Assembly (NCBI RefSeq): GCF_014158035.1
Contig: NZ_JACFXW010000001.1
Location: 2,427,501-2,491,500, forward strand
Length of the DNA stretch: 64,000 nucleotides
Reading direction: 5' to 3'
From: Rhizobium sp. G21
GTDB lineage: Bacteria > Pseudomonadota > Alphaproteobacteria > Rhizobiales > Rhizobiaceae
Part shown: in pieces, positions 20,729-30,425 of the stretch
Numbering within the stretch: the stretch's first letter is position 1
Layout of the letters: the number at the start of each line of letters is the position of its first letter
Position numbers and translations under genes: made by a program
The notes under the pieces: generated by a model
Told to the model about the DNA's origin: nothing
The model's database searches: none
The model's input: only the letters and a program-made list of their open reading frames with translations

Positions 20729-21714
20729 GCCCGGCGGAAAAGCAGGCGCTCGCCGCGCTCGACCACATGGCGGACGATTCCTTTTCGCCCTATCGTTTCT
20801 TCACCGCCGAGGAGTGGTCGCGCTTCCGCGCCGCGACACCGCTGACGCTGACCGAAGACGAAGTGGCGCGGCTGCGATCGCTCAACGACCCGATCGATCT
20901 CGACGAAGTCCGGCGGATCTATCTGTCGCTGTCGCGGCTTTTGTCGGCGCATGTCGAATCCTCGCAGATGCTGTTTGCGCAGCGCAAGCGCTTCCTCAAT
21001 CTGGCCGGCGACCAGAAGACGCCGTTCATCATCGGCGTCGCGGGTTCGGTGGCGGTGGGCAAATCCACCACCGCCCGCATTCTGAAAGAGCTGCTGTCGC
21101 GCTGGCCGTCGAGCCCCAAGGTCGATCTCGTGACCACCGACGGCTTTCTTCATCCCAATGCGCGGCTCCAGAAGGACAACCTCATGGAGCGCAAGGGGTT
21201 TCCGGAAAGCTACGACATGCCGGCGCTACTGAAGTTCCTGTCGGCGATCAAGGCGGGCATGAGCCATGTGCCGGCGCCGCTCTATTCGCATCTGACCTAT
21301 GACGTGCTGCCCGACCAGAATCAGGACGTCGACCGGCCCGACATCCTGATCTTCGAGGGCATCAATGTGCTGCAATCGCGCGACCTGCCCGCCGACGGGC
21401 GGATCGTGCCGATGGTGTCGGATTTCTTCGACTTCTCGATTTATATCGACGCCCAGGAAGACCTGATCCATCGCTGGTATGTGAACCGCTTCATGCGGCT
21501 GCGCGAGACCGCGTTCCGCAATCCGGAATCCTTCTTCCATCGTTATGCGACGATCTCGGAAGAAGCGGCGCTGGAGATCGCCGAGGGCCTGTGGGCCAAT
21601 ATCAATCTCAAGAACCTGCGCCAGAATATCCTGCCGACCCGGCCGCGCGCCGATCTCATCCTGCAGAAGGGCGAGAACCATCTGGTCGAGAAAGTGTCAC
21701 TGCGCCGGCTTTGA
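20725..21714 (+). CDS. coaA: Type I pantothenate kinase
   Basis: 329 residues; phosphorylates pantothenate as the first step of coenzyme A synthesis. P-loop [12 protein letters not shown] at ~105, the [10 protein letters not shown] block, the Tyr-rich [13 protein letters not shown] segment and IFEGINVLQ are all conserved. Overlaps hisE by four bases; this hisE-coaA coupling is usual in rhizobia. Confidence 0.97.
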   Translation: MSPAEKQALAALDHMADDSFSPYRFFTAEEWSRFRAATPLTLTEDEVARLRSLNDPIDLDEVRRIYLSLSRLLSAHVESSQMLFAQRKRFLNLAGDQKTPFIIGVAGSVAVGKSTTARILKELLSRWPSSPKVDLVTTDGFLHPNARLQKDNLMERKGFPESYDMPALLKFLSAIKAGMSHVPAPLYSHLTYDVLPDQNQDVDRPDILIFEGINVLQSRDLPADGRIVPMVSDFFDFSIYIDAQEDLIHRWYVNRFMRLRETAFRNPESFFHRYATISEEAALEIAEGLWANINLKNLRQNILPTRPRADLILQKGENHLVEKVSLRRL

Positions 21715-22852
21715 GCCGGCCGCCGCTGAAATCGCCCCGCTTGACCGCCAGCAGAGCGTAAAGCGCGAGCCCAGCGGGGACGAGGACGCCGACGCCGATC
21801 CCCTGGAAATTCGGCAGATGGGCGAAATAGGGATAGAGCCACAGCAGGCAGAAGACATATCTGTTCGGCGCGCGCGCGGACAGGAACAGCACGACCACGG
21901 CCACGCTGAACGGCACAGCGTCATAGGTGTAGCCATAGGGCGTGGCGGCGAGCGCCAGAAGCGCCGTCAGCACCGCCTTGATCCGCAGATCCACCTCCGG
22001 CCTCCGCCAGAGCCAGGCGACCGCGCCGACGGCGATCAGCGAAAACAGCCCCTGATAGGCGTAGGACGCCGCCACGCCCAGGCCGATGGAGCGGCCAAGA
22101 ATGAAGAACGTCATGGCGTTGGCGTGGTAGAGCTGCGGATAAGGCGCTTCGAGAATCCGCGCCATCAGCGGCGAGGTGACGGTGACGAAGCCGGTCCAGA
22201 CCTGAACGCCGAAGACGAGGCCGGTGGCGGCGACGAGGGCAATTGCGGTCGCCGCGGCCGTGAGGAAAGCGCGCCAGTTGCCGGTTGCCAAATAGACGAC
22301 CGGGATGAGCAGGCCGAGATGCGGCTTGATGGTCAGAAGACCGGCGAGCAGGCCCGAGAGAACGGGCGCCCTGGCCGAGGTCAGGAGAGAGCCGAGCAGC
22401 AGCGCCGCCGTCAGGCTGCCGTTCTGGCCGAAAATGGCGCTGGCGACCACGGCGGGCGACGTCAGGATGGCGACGAGAGCCAGGCGGGGCAGACGAAGCG
22501 GTTTGAGCGCCAGACCCAAAGCTGCGATCGTGCCGAAGGTCCAGACGGCATAGGCGACCGGCAACGGCAGCAAGCTCAGCGGCAGCCCGAGCCAGAGAAT
22601 CGACGGCGGATAACTCCATTCCTGATTTGGGAGAAGCGGGCTGAACATGGCGCGGAGCCCGGCGCGATAGGCTTCGATATCGAACAGCCAGTCGACATGG
22701 CCTTGCCGGGCCATCTGCGAGCCCGCCCAGAGATTGGTGAAGTCCCAATAGGGCAGCCTATCCGAGAGAATGGAAAAGCCCTTCTCGTCGAATTGCCAGA
22801 GTTCGATCTGATAACGAAGGGCGATCACGAGGCTTGCGGCGACGCAGAGCAT
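21656..22852 (-). CDS. GT87-type (DUF2029) polytopic membrane protein
   Basis: At least 398 residues with about ten membrane helices, probably a polyprenyl-phosphate-sugar-dependent glycosyltransferase of the GT87 group. The early loop [30 protein letters not shown] has the conserved Asp, and YPPSILWL and [14 protein letters not shown] follow. The 3' end overlaps coaA by 59 bases. ATG at 22852 falls inside the first helix. An upstream basic stretch (DWRRRGRDELRFA) would be joined to a GTG at 22905, right after the alkB stop, if the five-C run at 22896-22900 were six. The acceptor is unknown. Confidence 0.75.
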   Translation of the reverse strand: MLCVAASLVIALRYQIELWQFDEKGFSILSDRLPYWDFTNLWAGSQMARQGHVDWLFDIEAYRAGLRAMFSPLLPNQEWSYPPSILWLGLPLSLLPLPVAYAVWTFGTIAALGLALKPLRLPRLALVAILTSPAVVASAIFGQNGSLTAALLLGSLLTSARAPVLSGLLAGLLTIKPHLGLLIPVVYLATGNWRAFLTAAATAIALVAATGLVFGVQVWTGFVTVTSPLMARILEAPYPQLYHANAMTFFILGRSIGLGVAASYAYQGLFSLIAVGAVAWLWRRPEVDLRIKAVLTALLALAATPYGYTYDAVPFSVAVVVLFLSARAPNRYVFCLLWLYPYFAHLPNFQGIGVGVLVPAGLALYALLAVKRGDFSGGRLKAGAVTLSRPDGSRPSAG

Positions 22853-22906
22853 CGCAAACCGCAGTTCGTCCCGCCCTCGGCGCCGCCAGTCCAGGCCCCC
22901 GACACG

Positions 22907-23538
22907 CTATCCGCCATTGCCCTCACCCCGCCATGGCGTCACGCGCCGCAAGGTGAGATTGATACGGCCTTCCCGTTTCAGAAGCGTTGACGTGCCGCGA
23001 TAGAGGCGGTCGACGCCGTGAAAGGCCAGCCGGCTTTCGCCGCCGATCAGCACGAGGTCGCCGCTGTCGAGCCGGAAAGAGACGGTGCGATCCTCACGCC
23101 GGAGACCGCCGACCCGGAACAGACAGGCGTCGCCCAGCGAGATCGACAGGACCGGGGCCGCGAGATCCTGCTCATCGCGATCCTGATGCAGGCCCATCTT
23201 GGCGTCAGGCCCGTAGTAATTGACGAGGCAGGCTTCGGGCGGACCTTCAAAGCCCGACATCTCCCGCCAGAGATCGAGCAGCCTATCCGGAATGGCGGGC
23301 CAGGGACGTCCGGTGATCGGATGGACAGGCTGGTAGCGATAGCCGCGCTCCTTGTCGGTGACCCAGCCGAGGGGACCGCAATTGGTCATGCGCACGCTCA
23401 TGGGCTTGCCGGTGCGCGGCATTTCGGGAGTGAACAGAGGGGCGTCGGCGACGACCAGCCTGATCGCCTCGACGAGGTCTTCCTGCGCGCTTCGGGACAG
23501 ACGGGAATATGGCGAATGCCTTTGGGCAGAACGAGCAT
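22907..23538 (-). CDS. alkB: Alpha-ketoglutarate-dependent dioxygenase AlkB (one frameshift)
   Basis: About 210 residues; repairs 1-methyladenine and 3-methylcytosine by oxidative demethylation. The iron ligands are the HxD of GLHQDRDEQD and a later His (LAFHGVDR), and the 2-oxoglutarate-binding arginines are in RINLTLRRV. NYYGPDAKMG is the usual lead-in. The frame breaks at ~23502: CATATTCCCGTCTG lacks one C. Start ATG 23538 has AAGGAG 10 bases upstream. Followed almost directly by the GT87 gene. Confidence 0.9.
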
Positions 23539-24052
23539 CAGAATCACTCTCCTTGCAGCGATGATACGCGGCTTCGACGCCTGGAGGCCATAAGACGCGC
23601 CAAATCGCTCCGCCGCGTTATGCCGCCCGGAGTTCCGCATCATTCTCTCGCTTCGCCCATAAGGGCTCGGCCGGGGCGCGAAGAACGCCTCGTTTAATTT
23701 AGTTTTAATATGACGCTCATCGCGCCCCGCATTCGGCGGTTTGTGCCTCGAACTTGACGCTCGTCGCCGCAGGTCGAGCCTGCGGGTAATCCGCCTCTAA
23801 AGCGGGCCTTACTGTAACGTCCCTTGCGAGACGCCACCCTGGGGGACGCTTTCACGCCAAGTCCCCAGTCTTCGGGGGTCGTCGTTTCTCGAAACCCCGG
23901 AGAAAGAGGGTTCACGTCGTCCCCCTTTCCCCAGCGCCGGCCCCATCTCGCCGCGACGCCTCGCAGTGTAGCCGATGACAGGACGAGATAAGGATAAGGG
24001 CGTGGGATGGTGGGGGATGAAAATATTTTCGGGAGGAGGATTTTTTGAGGAA
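23539..24052. other. Non-coding block with several hairpins
   Basis: No credible gene. The block has short hairpins, for example CCGCAGG/CCTGCGG at 23767-23785 and CCGC/GCGG at 23791-23805, and several GGGG/CCCC pairings in 23840-23905. An open minus-strand frame of 126 codons (23694-24074) has basic, low-complexity content and no domain. It may be an intergenic repeat of the kind common in rhizobia or a structured RNA; neither is shown. Confidence 0.5.
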
Positions 24053-24207
24053 GGCCCTCCCCCACCCCTCCCACAAGGGGAGGGGCTTAACTCAGGGCTG
24101 CCGCCGGCGCGCCACAGGTCAGCGCTGCGGACGAGAGGTCGCTTGGGTTTTGGAGGGTGAGGCAGCTTAAGCCCCTCCCCCTTGTGGGGAGGGGTTGGGG
24201 AGGGGTT
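24053..24207. repeat. Large inverted repeat, C/G-rich arms
   Basis: Arms 24053-24090 and 24167-24207 are inverted copies differing by a couple of indels. Each contains TTAAGCCCCTCCCC next to a TTGTGGGG segment, so each arm also folds on itself. A 76-base spacer lies between. Such CCCCTCCC...GGGGAGGGG palindromes recur between genes in Hyphomicrobiales. Confidence 0.75.
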
Positions 24208-24211
24208 TCCC

Positions 24212-24313
24212 CCTCTCCGCCGTCATCCTCGGCCTTATGCCGAGGATCTAAGCCTTTAGTAATATCAATACGTTGCAGATGCTCGGACAAGCCCGAGCAT
24301 GACGGCGGAGAGG
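24212..24313. repeat. Mosaic palindromic element (RIME-like)
   Basis: Perfect 15-bp outer arms CCTCTCCGCCGTCAT (24212-24226) and ATGACGGCGGAGAGG (24299-24313) enclose two perfect 8-bp hairpins: ATCCTCGG/CCGAGGAT (24225-24247) and ATGCTCGG/CCGAGCAT (24279-24300). The design of nested palindromes resembles rhizobial intergenic mosaic elements. Confidence 0.75.
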
Positions 24314-24394
24314 TCTTTTGCTGCTGAACATTGCCGACGCGTCTTCTTTATATGCGCCGCACAATGCCGCCGTATTTCCTCGTATGATGGAATT

Positions 24395-24751
24395 ATGACA
24401 GATCGCATCGCCAAAATTCTCGCCTGGTCCGCGCTGGCCGTCATCATTTTCGTCACCGTGTCGCCGATCGGGCTCAGGCCGCAGGATTTCGGGCCGGTGA
24501 ATTTCGATCGCGGTCTGGCTTTCGCAGGATTGAGCGCGCTGTTCGTGCTCGCCTATCCCAAGGCATGGGCGACGACGCTCGCGGTGCTGGTGGTTGCGGC
24601 CTTCGGGATCGAAGCATTGCAGGAGCTCTCACCCAGCCGGCATGCGCGGATCGACGATGCGCTGGTGAAAGCCGCAGGCGCAGTGATCGGCGCGCCGATC
24701 GGTTATGCGACGGCCTGGATGACGCAGCGCGTACGCCGCGCGCGGGCGTGA
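24395..24751 (+). CDS. VanZ-like membrane protein
   Basis: 118 residues with three to four membrane helices (WSALAVIIFVTVSPIGL, GLSALFVLAYP, LAVLVVAAFGIEALQE, AAGAVIGAPIGYATAW). The order, with a conserved acidic patch (IEALQELSPSRHARIDDAL), is that of short VanZ-family proteins in Alphaproteobacteria. No glycopeptide-resistance genes are nearby, so a role in resistance is not implied. It lies just after the repeat block and is convergent with arfB. Confidence 0.75.
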   Translation: MTDRIAKILAWSALAVIIFVTVSPIGLRPQDFGPVNFDRGLAFAGLSALFVLAYPKAWATTLAVLVVAAFGIEALQELSPSRHARIDDALVKAAGAVIGAPIGYATAWMTQRVRRARA

Positions 24752-24757
24752 CGGGCG

Positions 24758-25192
24758 TCAATCGGACTCGATCTTGCCCCTGCCCTTCTTGATCTCCGAG
24801 CGACCCGACTTGGCTTTCAGGCGGCGTTCGATCGAGCCTTTGGTGGGCCGCGTCTTGCGGCGCGGCGGCGGCGGGGGCTGGTTGGCTTCCAGAATGAGCG
24901 CCTTCAGCCGTTCCCGCGCTTCTTCGCGATTGCGGTCCTGCGAGCGATAGGCGTCGACGAAGAGGACGACGTCACCGTCCTTGGTGAGCTTGCGGCCGAA
25001 GACGCGACGGGCATTGGCCTTGACGCGCTCGGGGAGCGACGGCGAGTTCATGAGGTTGAGGCGCAGTTCGACGGCGGTGGCGACCTTGTTGACATTCTGC
25101 CCGCCCGGGCCCGAGGCCAGGACGAAACTCTCCGTCAGTTCCCAGCCGGCGATCACGATCCGGTCATCGATGTAAAGCGGGTCGGCGGCCAT
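24758..25192 (-). CDS. arfB: Alternative ribosome-rescue factor ArfB (YaeJ)
   Basis: 144 residues; a codon-independent peptidyl-tRNA hydrolase that frees stalled ribosomes. The catalytic loop is SGPGGQNVNKV (GGQ), and the basic C-terminal tail (PRRKTRPTKGSIERRLKAKSG) is the part that enters the empty mRNA channel. Length and start (MAADPLYIDDRI, ATG 25192) fit the family. Confidence 0.95.
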   Translation of the reverse strand: MAADPLYIDDRIVIAGWELTESFVLASGPGGQNVNKVATAVELRLNLMNSPSLPERVKANARRVFGRKLTKDGDVVLFVDAYRSQDRNREEARERLKALILEANQPPPPPRRKTRPTKGSIERRLKAKSGRSEIKKGRGKIESD

Positions 25193-25244
25193 GGCTCTCG
25201 TTCTCCTGGCTTCGCTTTGCCACGCGGCACGCACCGAGACAAGC

Positions 25245-25275
25245 GAAACCCGGCGGAGGGGCGCCGCCGGGCTTC
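25245..25275 (-). terminator. Terminator after pckA
   Basis: Stem CCCGGCGG (25249-25256) with CCGCCGGG (25264-25271) and a short loop, followed on the minus strand by TTTCGCTTG. It lies between the pckA stop and the arfB start. Confidence 0.7.
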
Positions 25276-25296
25276 ATGGCGATGGTGACATCGCCA

Positions 25297-25312
25297 GGTT
25301 TCACGTGAATCC
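25297..25312. promoter_or_regulatory. parS-like site downstream of pckA
   Basis: GGTTTCACGTGAATCC has the TTTCACGTGAA core of parS and matches 13 of 16 consensus positions. Weakest of the four sites. Confidence 0.45.
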
Positions 25313-25322
25313 GAAGCGGAGG

Positions 25323-26933
25323 CTATTCGGCGGCCAGCCGAATACCCGGAGCAGCGTCGCGCACCGAGCCGTCGACATGGTTTTCGAACTTGGCGAAATT
25401 GGCGACGAACATGTCGACCAGCTTCTGGGCCTGGGCGTCATAGGCGGCCCCGTCGATCCAGGTGGAGCGCGGATCGAGGATCTTGGTCGGCACGCCTTCG
25501 ACCGCGACCGGCACTTCGAAACCGAAATTGGCGTCGCGGCGGAAGATCGCATCGTTGAGCTTGCCCGACAGAGCCGCGGTCAGCAGCGCGCGCGTGGCCT
25601 TGATCGGCATGCGCGATCCCTGGCCATAGGCGCCGCCGGTCCAGCCGGTGTTGACCAGCCAGCAGGTGACGCCGTGACGCGCGATCAGCTCCTTGAGCAG
25701 ATTGCCGTATTCGGTCGGGTGACGCGGCATGAAGGGAGCGCCGAAGCAGGTGGAGAAGGTGGCTTCCGGCTCGGTGACGCCCTTTTCCGTGCCCGCGACC
25801 TTGGCGGTGTAGCCCGACAGGAAATGATACATGGCCTGATCCGGCGTCAGCCGCGCAATCGGCGGCATCACGCCGAAGGCGTCGGCGGTAAGCATGATGA
25901 TGGTGCGCGGATGATTGCCGAGACCGGTGTCCGACGCATTCGGAATGAAATGCAGCGGATAGGCGCAACGGGTGTTTTCGGTGAGCGAGGCGTCGTTGAA
26001 ATCCGGCAGGCGGTTTTCATCAAGCGGCACGTTTTCGAGCACGGTGCCGAAGCGCTCCGTCGTGGCGTAGATTTCCGGTTCGGCTTCGCGCGACAGGCGG
26101 ATGGTCTTGGCGTAGCAGCCGCCTTCAAAATTGAAGACGCCGTTTTCGCCCCAACCATGCTCGTCGTCGCCGATCAGCGTGCGGTTGGGATCGGCCGACA
26201 GCGTGGTCTTGCCGGTGCCGGACAGGCCGAAGAACACGGCGGTGTCGCCCTCCGGACCCATATTGGCCGAGCAATGCATGGGCATGACGCCCTTTTCCGG
26301 CAGGAGATAATTGAGCACGGTGAACACCGACTTCTTCATCTCGCCGGCATAAGACGTGCCGCCGATCAACACGAGGCCGTTGGTCAGGTCACAGGCGATG
26401 ACCGTTTCCGAGCGGCAGCCGTGACGGGCGGGATCGGCCTTGAAGTCGGGCAGATCGATGATCGTCAGCTTCGGCAGGAAGCCTTCGAGCGCCGCGCGCT
26501 CCGGACGGATCAGCAGATTGCGGATGAACAGCGAATGCCAGGCGAGCTGGGTGACGACCCGGGTCGGCAGGGCGTTTTCAGCATCGGCGCCGCCGATCAG
26601 ATCCTGGACATAAAGCGATTTGCCGGCGGCGAAGGCCAACATGTCGGCCTTGAGCACAGTGAAATGCTCCGGCGACATCGGCTTGTTGTTGTCCCACCAG
26701 ATCTTGTCATGGGTGGAGGCGTCGTCGACGACGAACTTGTCCTTGGCGGAACGGCCGGTGTGCTGGCCGGTGAGCGCCCGAAGCGCGCCATGGGCGGTGA
26801 GCGCCGCTTCGCCGTTGCTGAGCGCATCCTCATAGAGTTCGGGCTCGGAATAGTTATACCGGACAGAAACAAGACCTTCAAAACCAAGGGCGGCGAGGCG
26901 ATTATCCGGATTGGTTGTTCCGAGCTCTTGCAT
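25323..26933 (-). CDS. pckA: Phosphoenolpyruvate carboxykinase (ATP)
   Basis: 536 residues; converts oxaloacetate to PEP at the entry to gluconeogenesis. The kinase-1a P-loop is [13 protein letters not shown] (~235), the metal/OAA site includes the Lys-His region of PMHCSAN, and [11 protein letters not shown] and [10 protein letters not shown] are signature stretches. Start ATG 26933 (MQELGTTN) has AGGA ~8 bases upstream. Divergent from chvI, as in other rhizobia, with LacI-type operator sequences upstream. Confidence 0.97.
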   Translation of the reverse strand: MQELGTTNPDNRLAALGFEGLVSVRYNYSEPELYEDALSNGEAALTAHGALRALTGQHTGRSAKDKFVVDDASTHDKIWWDNNKPMSPEHFTVLKADMLAFAAGKSLYVQDLIGGADAENALPTRVVTQLAWHSLFIRNLLIRPERAALEGFLPKLTIIDLPDFKADPARHGCRSETVIACDLTNGLVLIGGTSYAGEMKKSVFTVLNYLLPEKGVMPMHCSANMGPEGDTAVFFGLSGTGKTTLSADPNRTLIGDDEHGWGENGVFNFEGGCYAKTIRLSREAEPEIYATTERFGTVLENVPLDENRLPDFNDASLTENTRCAYPLHFIPNASDTGLGNHPRTIIMLTADAFGVMPPIARLTPDQAMYHFLSGYTAKVAGTEKGVTEPEATFSTCFGAPFMPRHPTEYGNLLKELIARHGVTCWLVNTGWTGGAYGQGSRMPIKATRALLTAALSGKLNDAIFRRDANFGFEVPVAVEGVPTKILDPRSTWIDGAAYDAQAQKLVDMFVANFAKFENHVDGSVRDAAPGIRLAAE

Positions 26934-27040
26934 GACGATGTCCTTTCCCAGTGAGACAGAGCGCTGATGAGCCGGAGATAGACACAAATAATTTAAACGC
27001 ACAAGCGAAAACATGCAGAATAACCTAATAGGATCAATGC

Positions 27041-27106
27041 ATTAATCGATTTAAAAATATGTCATATAATTTAAATCGTTTGAAGAAAGCCTTTAAATCG
27101 GTTTGT
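27041..27106. promoter_or_regulatory. Three LacI-type operator-like repeats upstream of pckA/chvI
   Basis: The 303-base region between pckA and chvI is AT-rich. It holds TTAATCGATTTAA (27042-27054), TTTAAATCGTTTGAA (27070-27084) and TTTAAATCGGTTTGT (27092-27106), all near-palindromes centred on CG, the usual form of LacI-family operators. The LacI-family regulator PckR, known to control pckA in Sinorhizobium, is the obvious candidate; this is inference. Confidence 0.5.
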
Positions 27107-27236
27107 GGGGAAAGGGATCGGGCTACACCTTCTCGTAGAAAAGCAGTGACGAGAAAGTCTTTGCCACAATTTGTTCCACCTTTATACTCATGAGAGGCAG
27201 GGCCGCCACAATTGGCATCTGAAACTGGAGACTTTC

Positions 27237-27971
27237 ATGGCGACAATCGCTCTGGTCGACGACGACCGCAACATCCTCACCTCGGTGTCCATCGCGCTGG
27301 AAGCGGAGGGATACAAGGTGGAGACCTATACCGACGGCGCTTCCGCGCTCGACGGCCTGTTGCAGCGCCCGCCGCATCTGGCGATCTTCGACATCAAGAT
27401 GCCGCGCATGGACGGGATGGAGCTTCTGCGCCGCCTGCGCCAGAAGTCGGACATTCCGGTCATTTTCCTCACTTCCAAGGATGAAGAGATCGACGAGCTG
27501 TTCGGGCTGAAGATGGGCGCCGACGATTTCATCACCAAGCCCTTCTCCCAGCGCCTGCTGGTCGAGCGCGTCAAAGCGGTGCTGCGCCGGGTGGCGAGCC
27601 GCGAAGCGGCCGCGGCCGCCGGCCCCACCGCCCCCGCCAAGCCGGGCGCCGTTCAGACCAAATCGCTCGACCGCGGGCTTCTTTCCATGGACCAGGAGCG
27701 CCACACCTGCACCTGGAAGGGCCTGCCGGTGACGTTGACGGTGACCGAATTCCTCATCCTGCATGCGCTGGCGCTGCGCCCGGGCGTGGTGAAGAGCCGC
27801 GACGCGTTGATGGACGCCGCCTATGACGAACAGGTCTATGTCGACGACCGCACGATCGACAGCCACATCAAGCGGCTGCGCAAGAAATTCAAGGCGGTCG
27901 ACGACGATTTCGACATGATCGAGACCCTCTACGGCGTCGGCTATCGCTTCCGCGAATCCGCGGGCGCCTGA
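27237..27971 (+). CDS. chvI: Response regulator ChvI
   Basis: 244 residues. The receiver domain has DDD at 8-10, phospho-acceptor Asp52 in [12 protein letters not shown], and TSKDEE and the Lys of ITKPFSQ. An Ala/Pro-rich linker (~122-140) leads to an OmpR-type winged helix ([38 protein letters not shown]). With ChvG it controls the acid and envelope-stress response needed for plant or host association in rhizobia. Divergent from pckA. Confidence 0.96.
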   Translation: MATIALVDDDRNILTSVSIALEAEGYKVETYTDGASALDGLLQRPPHLAIFDIKMPRMDGMELLRRLRQKSDIPVIFLTSKDEEIDELFGLKMGADDFITKPFSQRLLVERVKAVLRRVASREAAAAAGPTAPAKPGAVQTKSLDRGLLSMDQERHTCTWKGLPVTLTVTEFLILHALALRPGVVKSRDALMDAAYDEQVYVDDRTIDSHIKRLRKKFKAVDDDFDMIETLYGVGYRFRESAGA

Positions 27972-28036
27972 GCTTGCAGCCATGGCCGAATCTGGCATAG
28001 CGCGGCCGAACAGCGAGGCGGCGGGAAGACCAAGCG

Positions 28037-29827
28037 ATGACCGCTGAGGACATCGGCAGAAACAGAACGAATGCGCAGGCGGCGGCCAAGCCCCGCCAAC
28101 GCAAGCGGCTGCGCCTGTCCCGCCCGTTTCTCTATCTCCGCAAGCTGCTCGGGCACGCGGTGTTCTCGTCGCTGACCCGGCAGATCCTGTTCTTCAATCT
28201 GGTGGCGCTGGTGGTGCTGGTGGGGGGCATCCTCTATCTCAACCAGTTCCGCGAAGGGCTGATCGACGCCAAGGTCGAAAGCCTGTTGACCCAGGGCGAA
28301 ATCATCTCGGCGGCGATTTCGGCCTCGGCGCAGGTCGACACCAATTCGATCACCATCGATCCGGAAAAACTGCTGGAGCTGCAGGCGGGGCAATCGATCA
28401 CGCCGGTGCCGAACGACGAGGATCTCGAATTTCCGATCGATCCCGAGCGCGTGGCGCCGGTGCTGCGCCGGCTGATCTCGCCGACCCATACGCGGGCGCG
28501 CATTTTCGATCCCGACGCCAATCTCATTCTCGATTCGCGCTTTCTCTATTCGCGCGGCCAGGTGCTGCGCTTCGATCTCGCTCCCGTCGACGACGGATCG
28601 ACGGCGCTGTCGGATCAGTTCGCCTCCTGGATCAACCGGATGCTGCAGCCTTCCAACCTGCCGGTCTATAAAGAGAGCCCCGGCGGCGACGGGATGATCT
28701 ATCCCGAGGTCAAGAACGCCCTGACCGGCGTGCGCGGCGCGGTGGTGCGCGTGACCGAAAAGGGCGAGCTGATCGTGTCGGTGGCGGTGCCGGTGCAGCG
28801 TTTCCGCGCCGTGGTCGGCGTGCTGCTGCTCTCCACCCAGGCCGGCGACATCGACCAGATCGTCCATAGCGAGCGGCTCGCGATCATGCGGGTGTTCGGC
28901 GTCGCGACCATGGTCAACGTCATTCTGTCGCTGCTTCTGTCCTCCACCATCGCCAACCCGCTGAGGCGGCTGTCGGCGGCGGCGATCCGCGTGCGGCGCG
29001 GGGTGAAATCGCGCGAGGAGATCCCGGATTTCTCCTTCCGCCAGGACGAGATCGGCAATCTCTCGGCGGCGATCCGCGACATGACCAATTCGCTCTATGA
29101 CCGCATCGCCGCGATCGAGAGCTTCGCCGCCGATGTGAGCCATGAACTCAAGAACCCGCTGACCTCGCTCCGAAGCGCGGTCGAGACGCTGCCGCTCGCG
29201 AAAAGCGACGACTCCAAGAAGCGGCTGATGGACATCATCCAGCATGACGTGCGGCGACTGGACCGCTTGATCTCGGATATTTCCGACGCTTCGCGGCTGG
29301 ACGCTGAACTGGCGCGCGCCGATTCAAAACCCGTCGATCTCGTCAAGCTGCTCGAAAGCCTGGTGGACATTTCACGCCAGGTGCGCGCCAAGGGCAAGCA
29401 GGTGGAGATCGGCCTCGACGTCGATCTCAAGAGCGCCGGCAAGGGCAAGTTCAGCGTCACCGGTCATGAGCTGCGACTCGGCCAGATCATCGCCAATCTC
29501 GTCGAGAACGCCCGCTCTTTCGTGCCCGACGAAGGCGGCCGGATCACCGTGAAAATGCGCAAGTCCGGCGGCGACTGCGTCATCCTGGTCGAGGACAACG
29601 GTCCGGGAATCGAAGCGGAGAATATCGACCGAATCTTCGAACGCTTCTACACCGACAGGCCGGGCGCCGAAGCCTTCGGCCAGAATTCGGGTCTCGGCCT
29701 GTCGATCAGCCGCCAGATCGCCGAGGCGCATGGCGGCACGCTGACGGCGGAGAATATTCTCGACGGCGATGGCGACAGGATCGGCGCGCGCTTCATCCTG
29801 ACCCTTCCCGAAAAAGGCCAGTCATGA
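28037..29827 (+). CDS. chvG: Sensor histidine kinase ChvG/ExoS
   Basis: 596-residue membrane sensor. A first helix (~52-72, ILFFNLVALVVLVGGILYL), a large periplasmic domain, a second helix (~285-305) and HAMP precede the H-box SHELKNPLTSLRS with His369. The ATPase domain has NLVENARSF, VEDNGPGIEAENIDRIFERF and NSGLGLSISRQIAEAHGG. It senses the periplasm with the inhibitor ExoR in relatives. Its TGA overlaps the hprK ATG. Confidence 0.96.
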   Translation: MTAEDIGRNRTNAQAAAKPRQRKRLRLSRPFLYLRKLLGHAVFSSLTRQILFFNLVALVVLVGGILYLNQFREGLIDAKVESLLTQGEIISAAISASAQVDTNSITIDPEKLLELQAGQSITPVPNDEDLEFPIDPERVAPVLRRLISPTHTRARIFDPDANLILDSRFLYSRGQVLRFDLAPVDDGSTALSDQFASWINRMLQPSNLPVYKESPGGDGMIYPEVKNALTGVRGAVVRVTEKGELIVSVAVPVQRFRAVVGVLLLSTQAGDIDQIVHSERLAIMRVFGVATMVNVILSLLLSSTIANPLRRLSAAAIRVRRGVKSREEIPDFSFRQDEIGNLSAAIRDMTNSLYDRIAAIESFAADVSHELKNPLTSLRSAVETLPLAKSDDSKKRLMDIIQHDVRRLDRLISDISDASRLDAELARADSKPVDLVKLLESLVDISRQVRAKGKQVEIGLDVDLKSAGKGKFSVTGHELRLGQIIANLVENARSFVPDEGGRITVKMRKSGGDCVILVEDNGPGIEAENIDRIFERFYTDRPGAEAFGQNSGLGLSISRQIAEAHGGTLTAENILDGDGDRIGARFILTLPEKGQS

Positions 29828-30309
29828 GCGGTGAACTCGTCCACGCCACATCGCTCGTGGTCGGGACGACCGGGATCCTGATCACCGGGCCGTCCGGCTG
29901 CGGCAAGAGCGCGTTGGCGCTGCGGCTGATCGAGAACGCCACGCTCCGGGGTCGATATGCGCGGCTCGTCAGCGACGACCAGACGCGGCTCACGGAGAGT
30001 CACGGACGATTGATCGCCAGCGCGCCTACGACAATTCGGGGCCTGATCGAGTCGCGCGGGGCCGGGGTTCTCGGCGTCGAGACGGTGGAGGCGGCGGTGA
30101 TGGACGTGGCGCTCGAGCCGGTGACCGTGACTGCGGAAAACCGGATCCCCGAGGATGACAGGCGCTGGACCAGCCCGGGCGGCGCGGCGCTGCCGCTTCT
30201 GTCCCTCGACCGGGCGCTGCCCGATCCCTTCGCGGTCCTGATGCGCCTGATCGGCACAACAGCCCCGGCGCGGGACGCGGCATCCGCGTGGGATTGTCTC
30301 AAATCGTAA
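29824..30309 (+). CDS. hprK: HPr kinase/phosphorylase, short alphaproteobacterial form
   Basis: 161 residues, only the C-terminal catalytic domain of the ~310-residue Firmicute enzyme. P-loop GPSGCGKS at 22-29, followed by LVSDDQTRL and ENRIPEDDRRW. It phosphorylates Ser46 of HPr. It overlaps chvG by four bases and is followed by EIIA and HPr genes, linking the ChvG sensor to the PTS regulatory relay by operon structure. Confidence 0.92.
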   Translation: MSGELVHATSLVVGTTGILITGPSGCGKSALALRLIENATLRGRYARLVSDDQTRLTESHGRLIASAPTTIRGLIESRGAGVLGVETVEAAVMDVALEPVTVTAENRIPEDDRRWTSPGGAALPLLSLDRALPDPFAVLMRLIGTTAPARDAASAWDCLKS

Positions 30310-30425
30310 TTTGGGGCTTGAACTTCCGGCTTTCCTTGCCATGATGGCGCGCTGACGGTGGACGGACGCGGGATTATTCGGTAACAGCACCGCCCTACGA
30401 TCCACGATTAGGAGCTGTACCGAGT

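Noticed and set aside
23694..24074. 126-codon minus-strand open frame in the repeat block
   Set aside because: Basic, repetitive translation that runs into the inverted repeat, no start signal and no known domain.
24395..24751. VanZ-like gene as a teicoplanin-resistance gene
   Set aside because: No van genes nearby, and short VanZ-like proteins are common in unrelated contexts.
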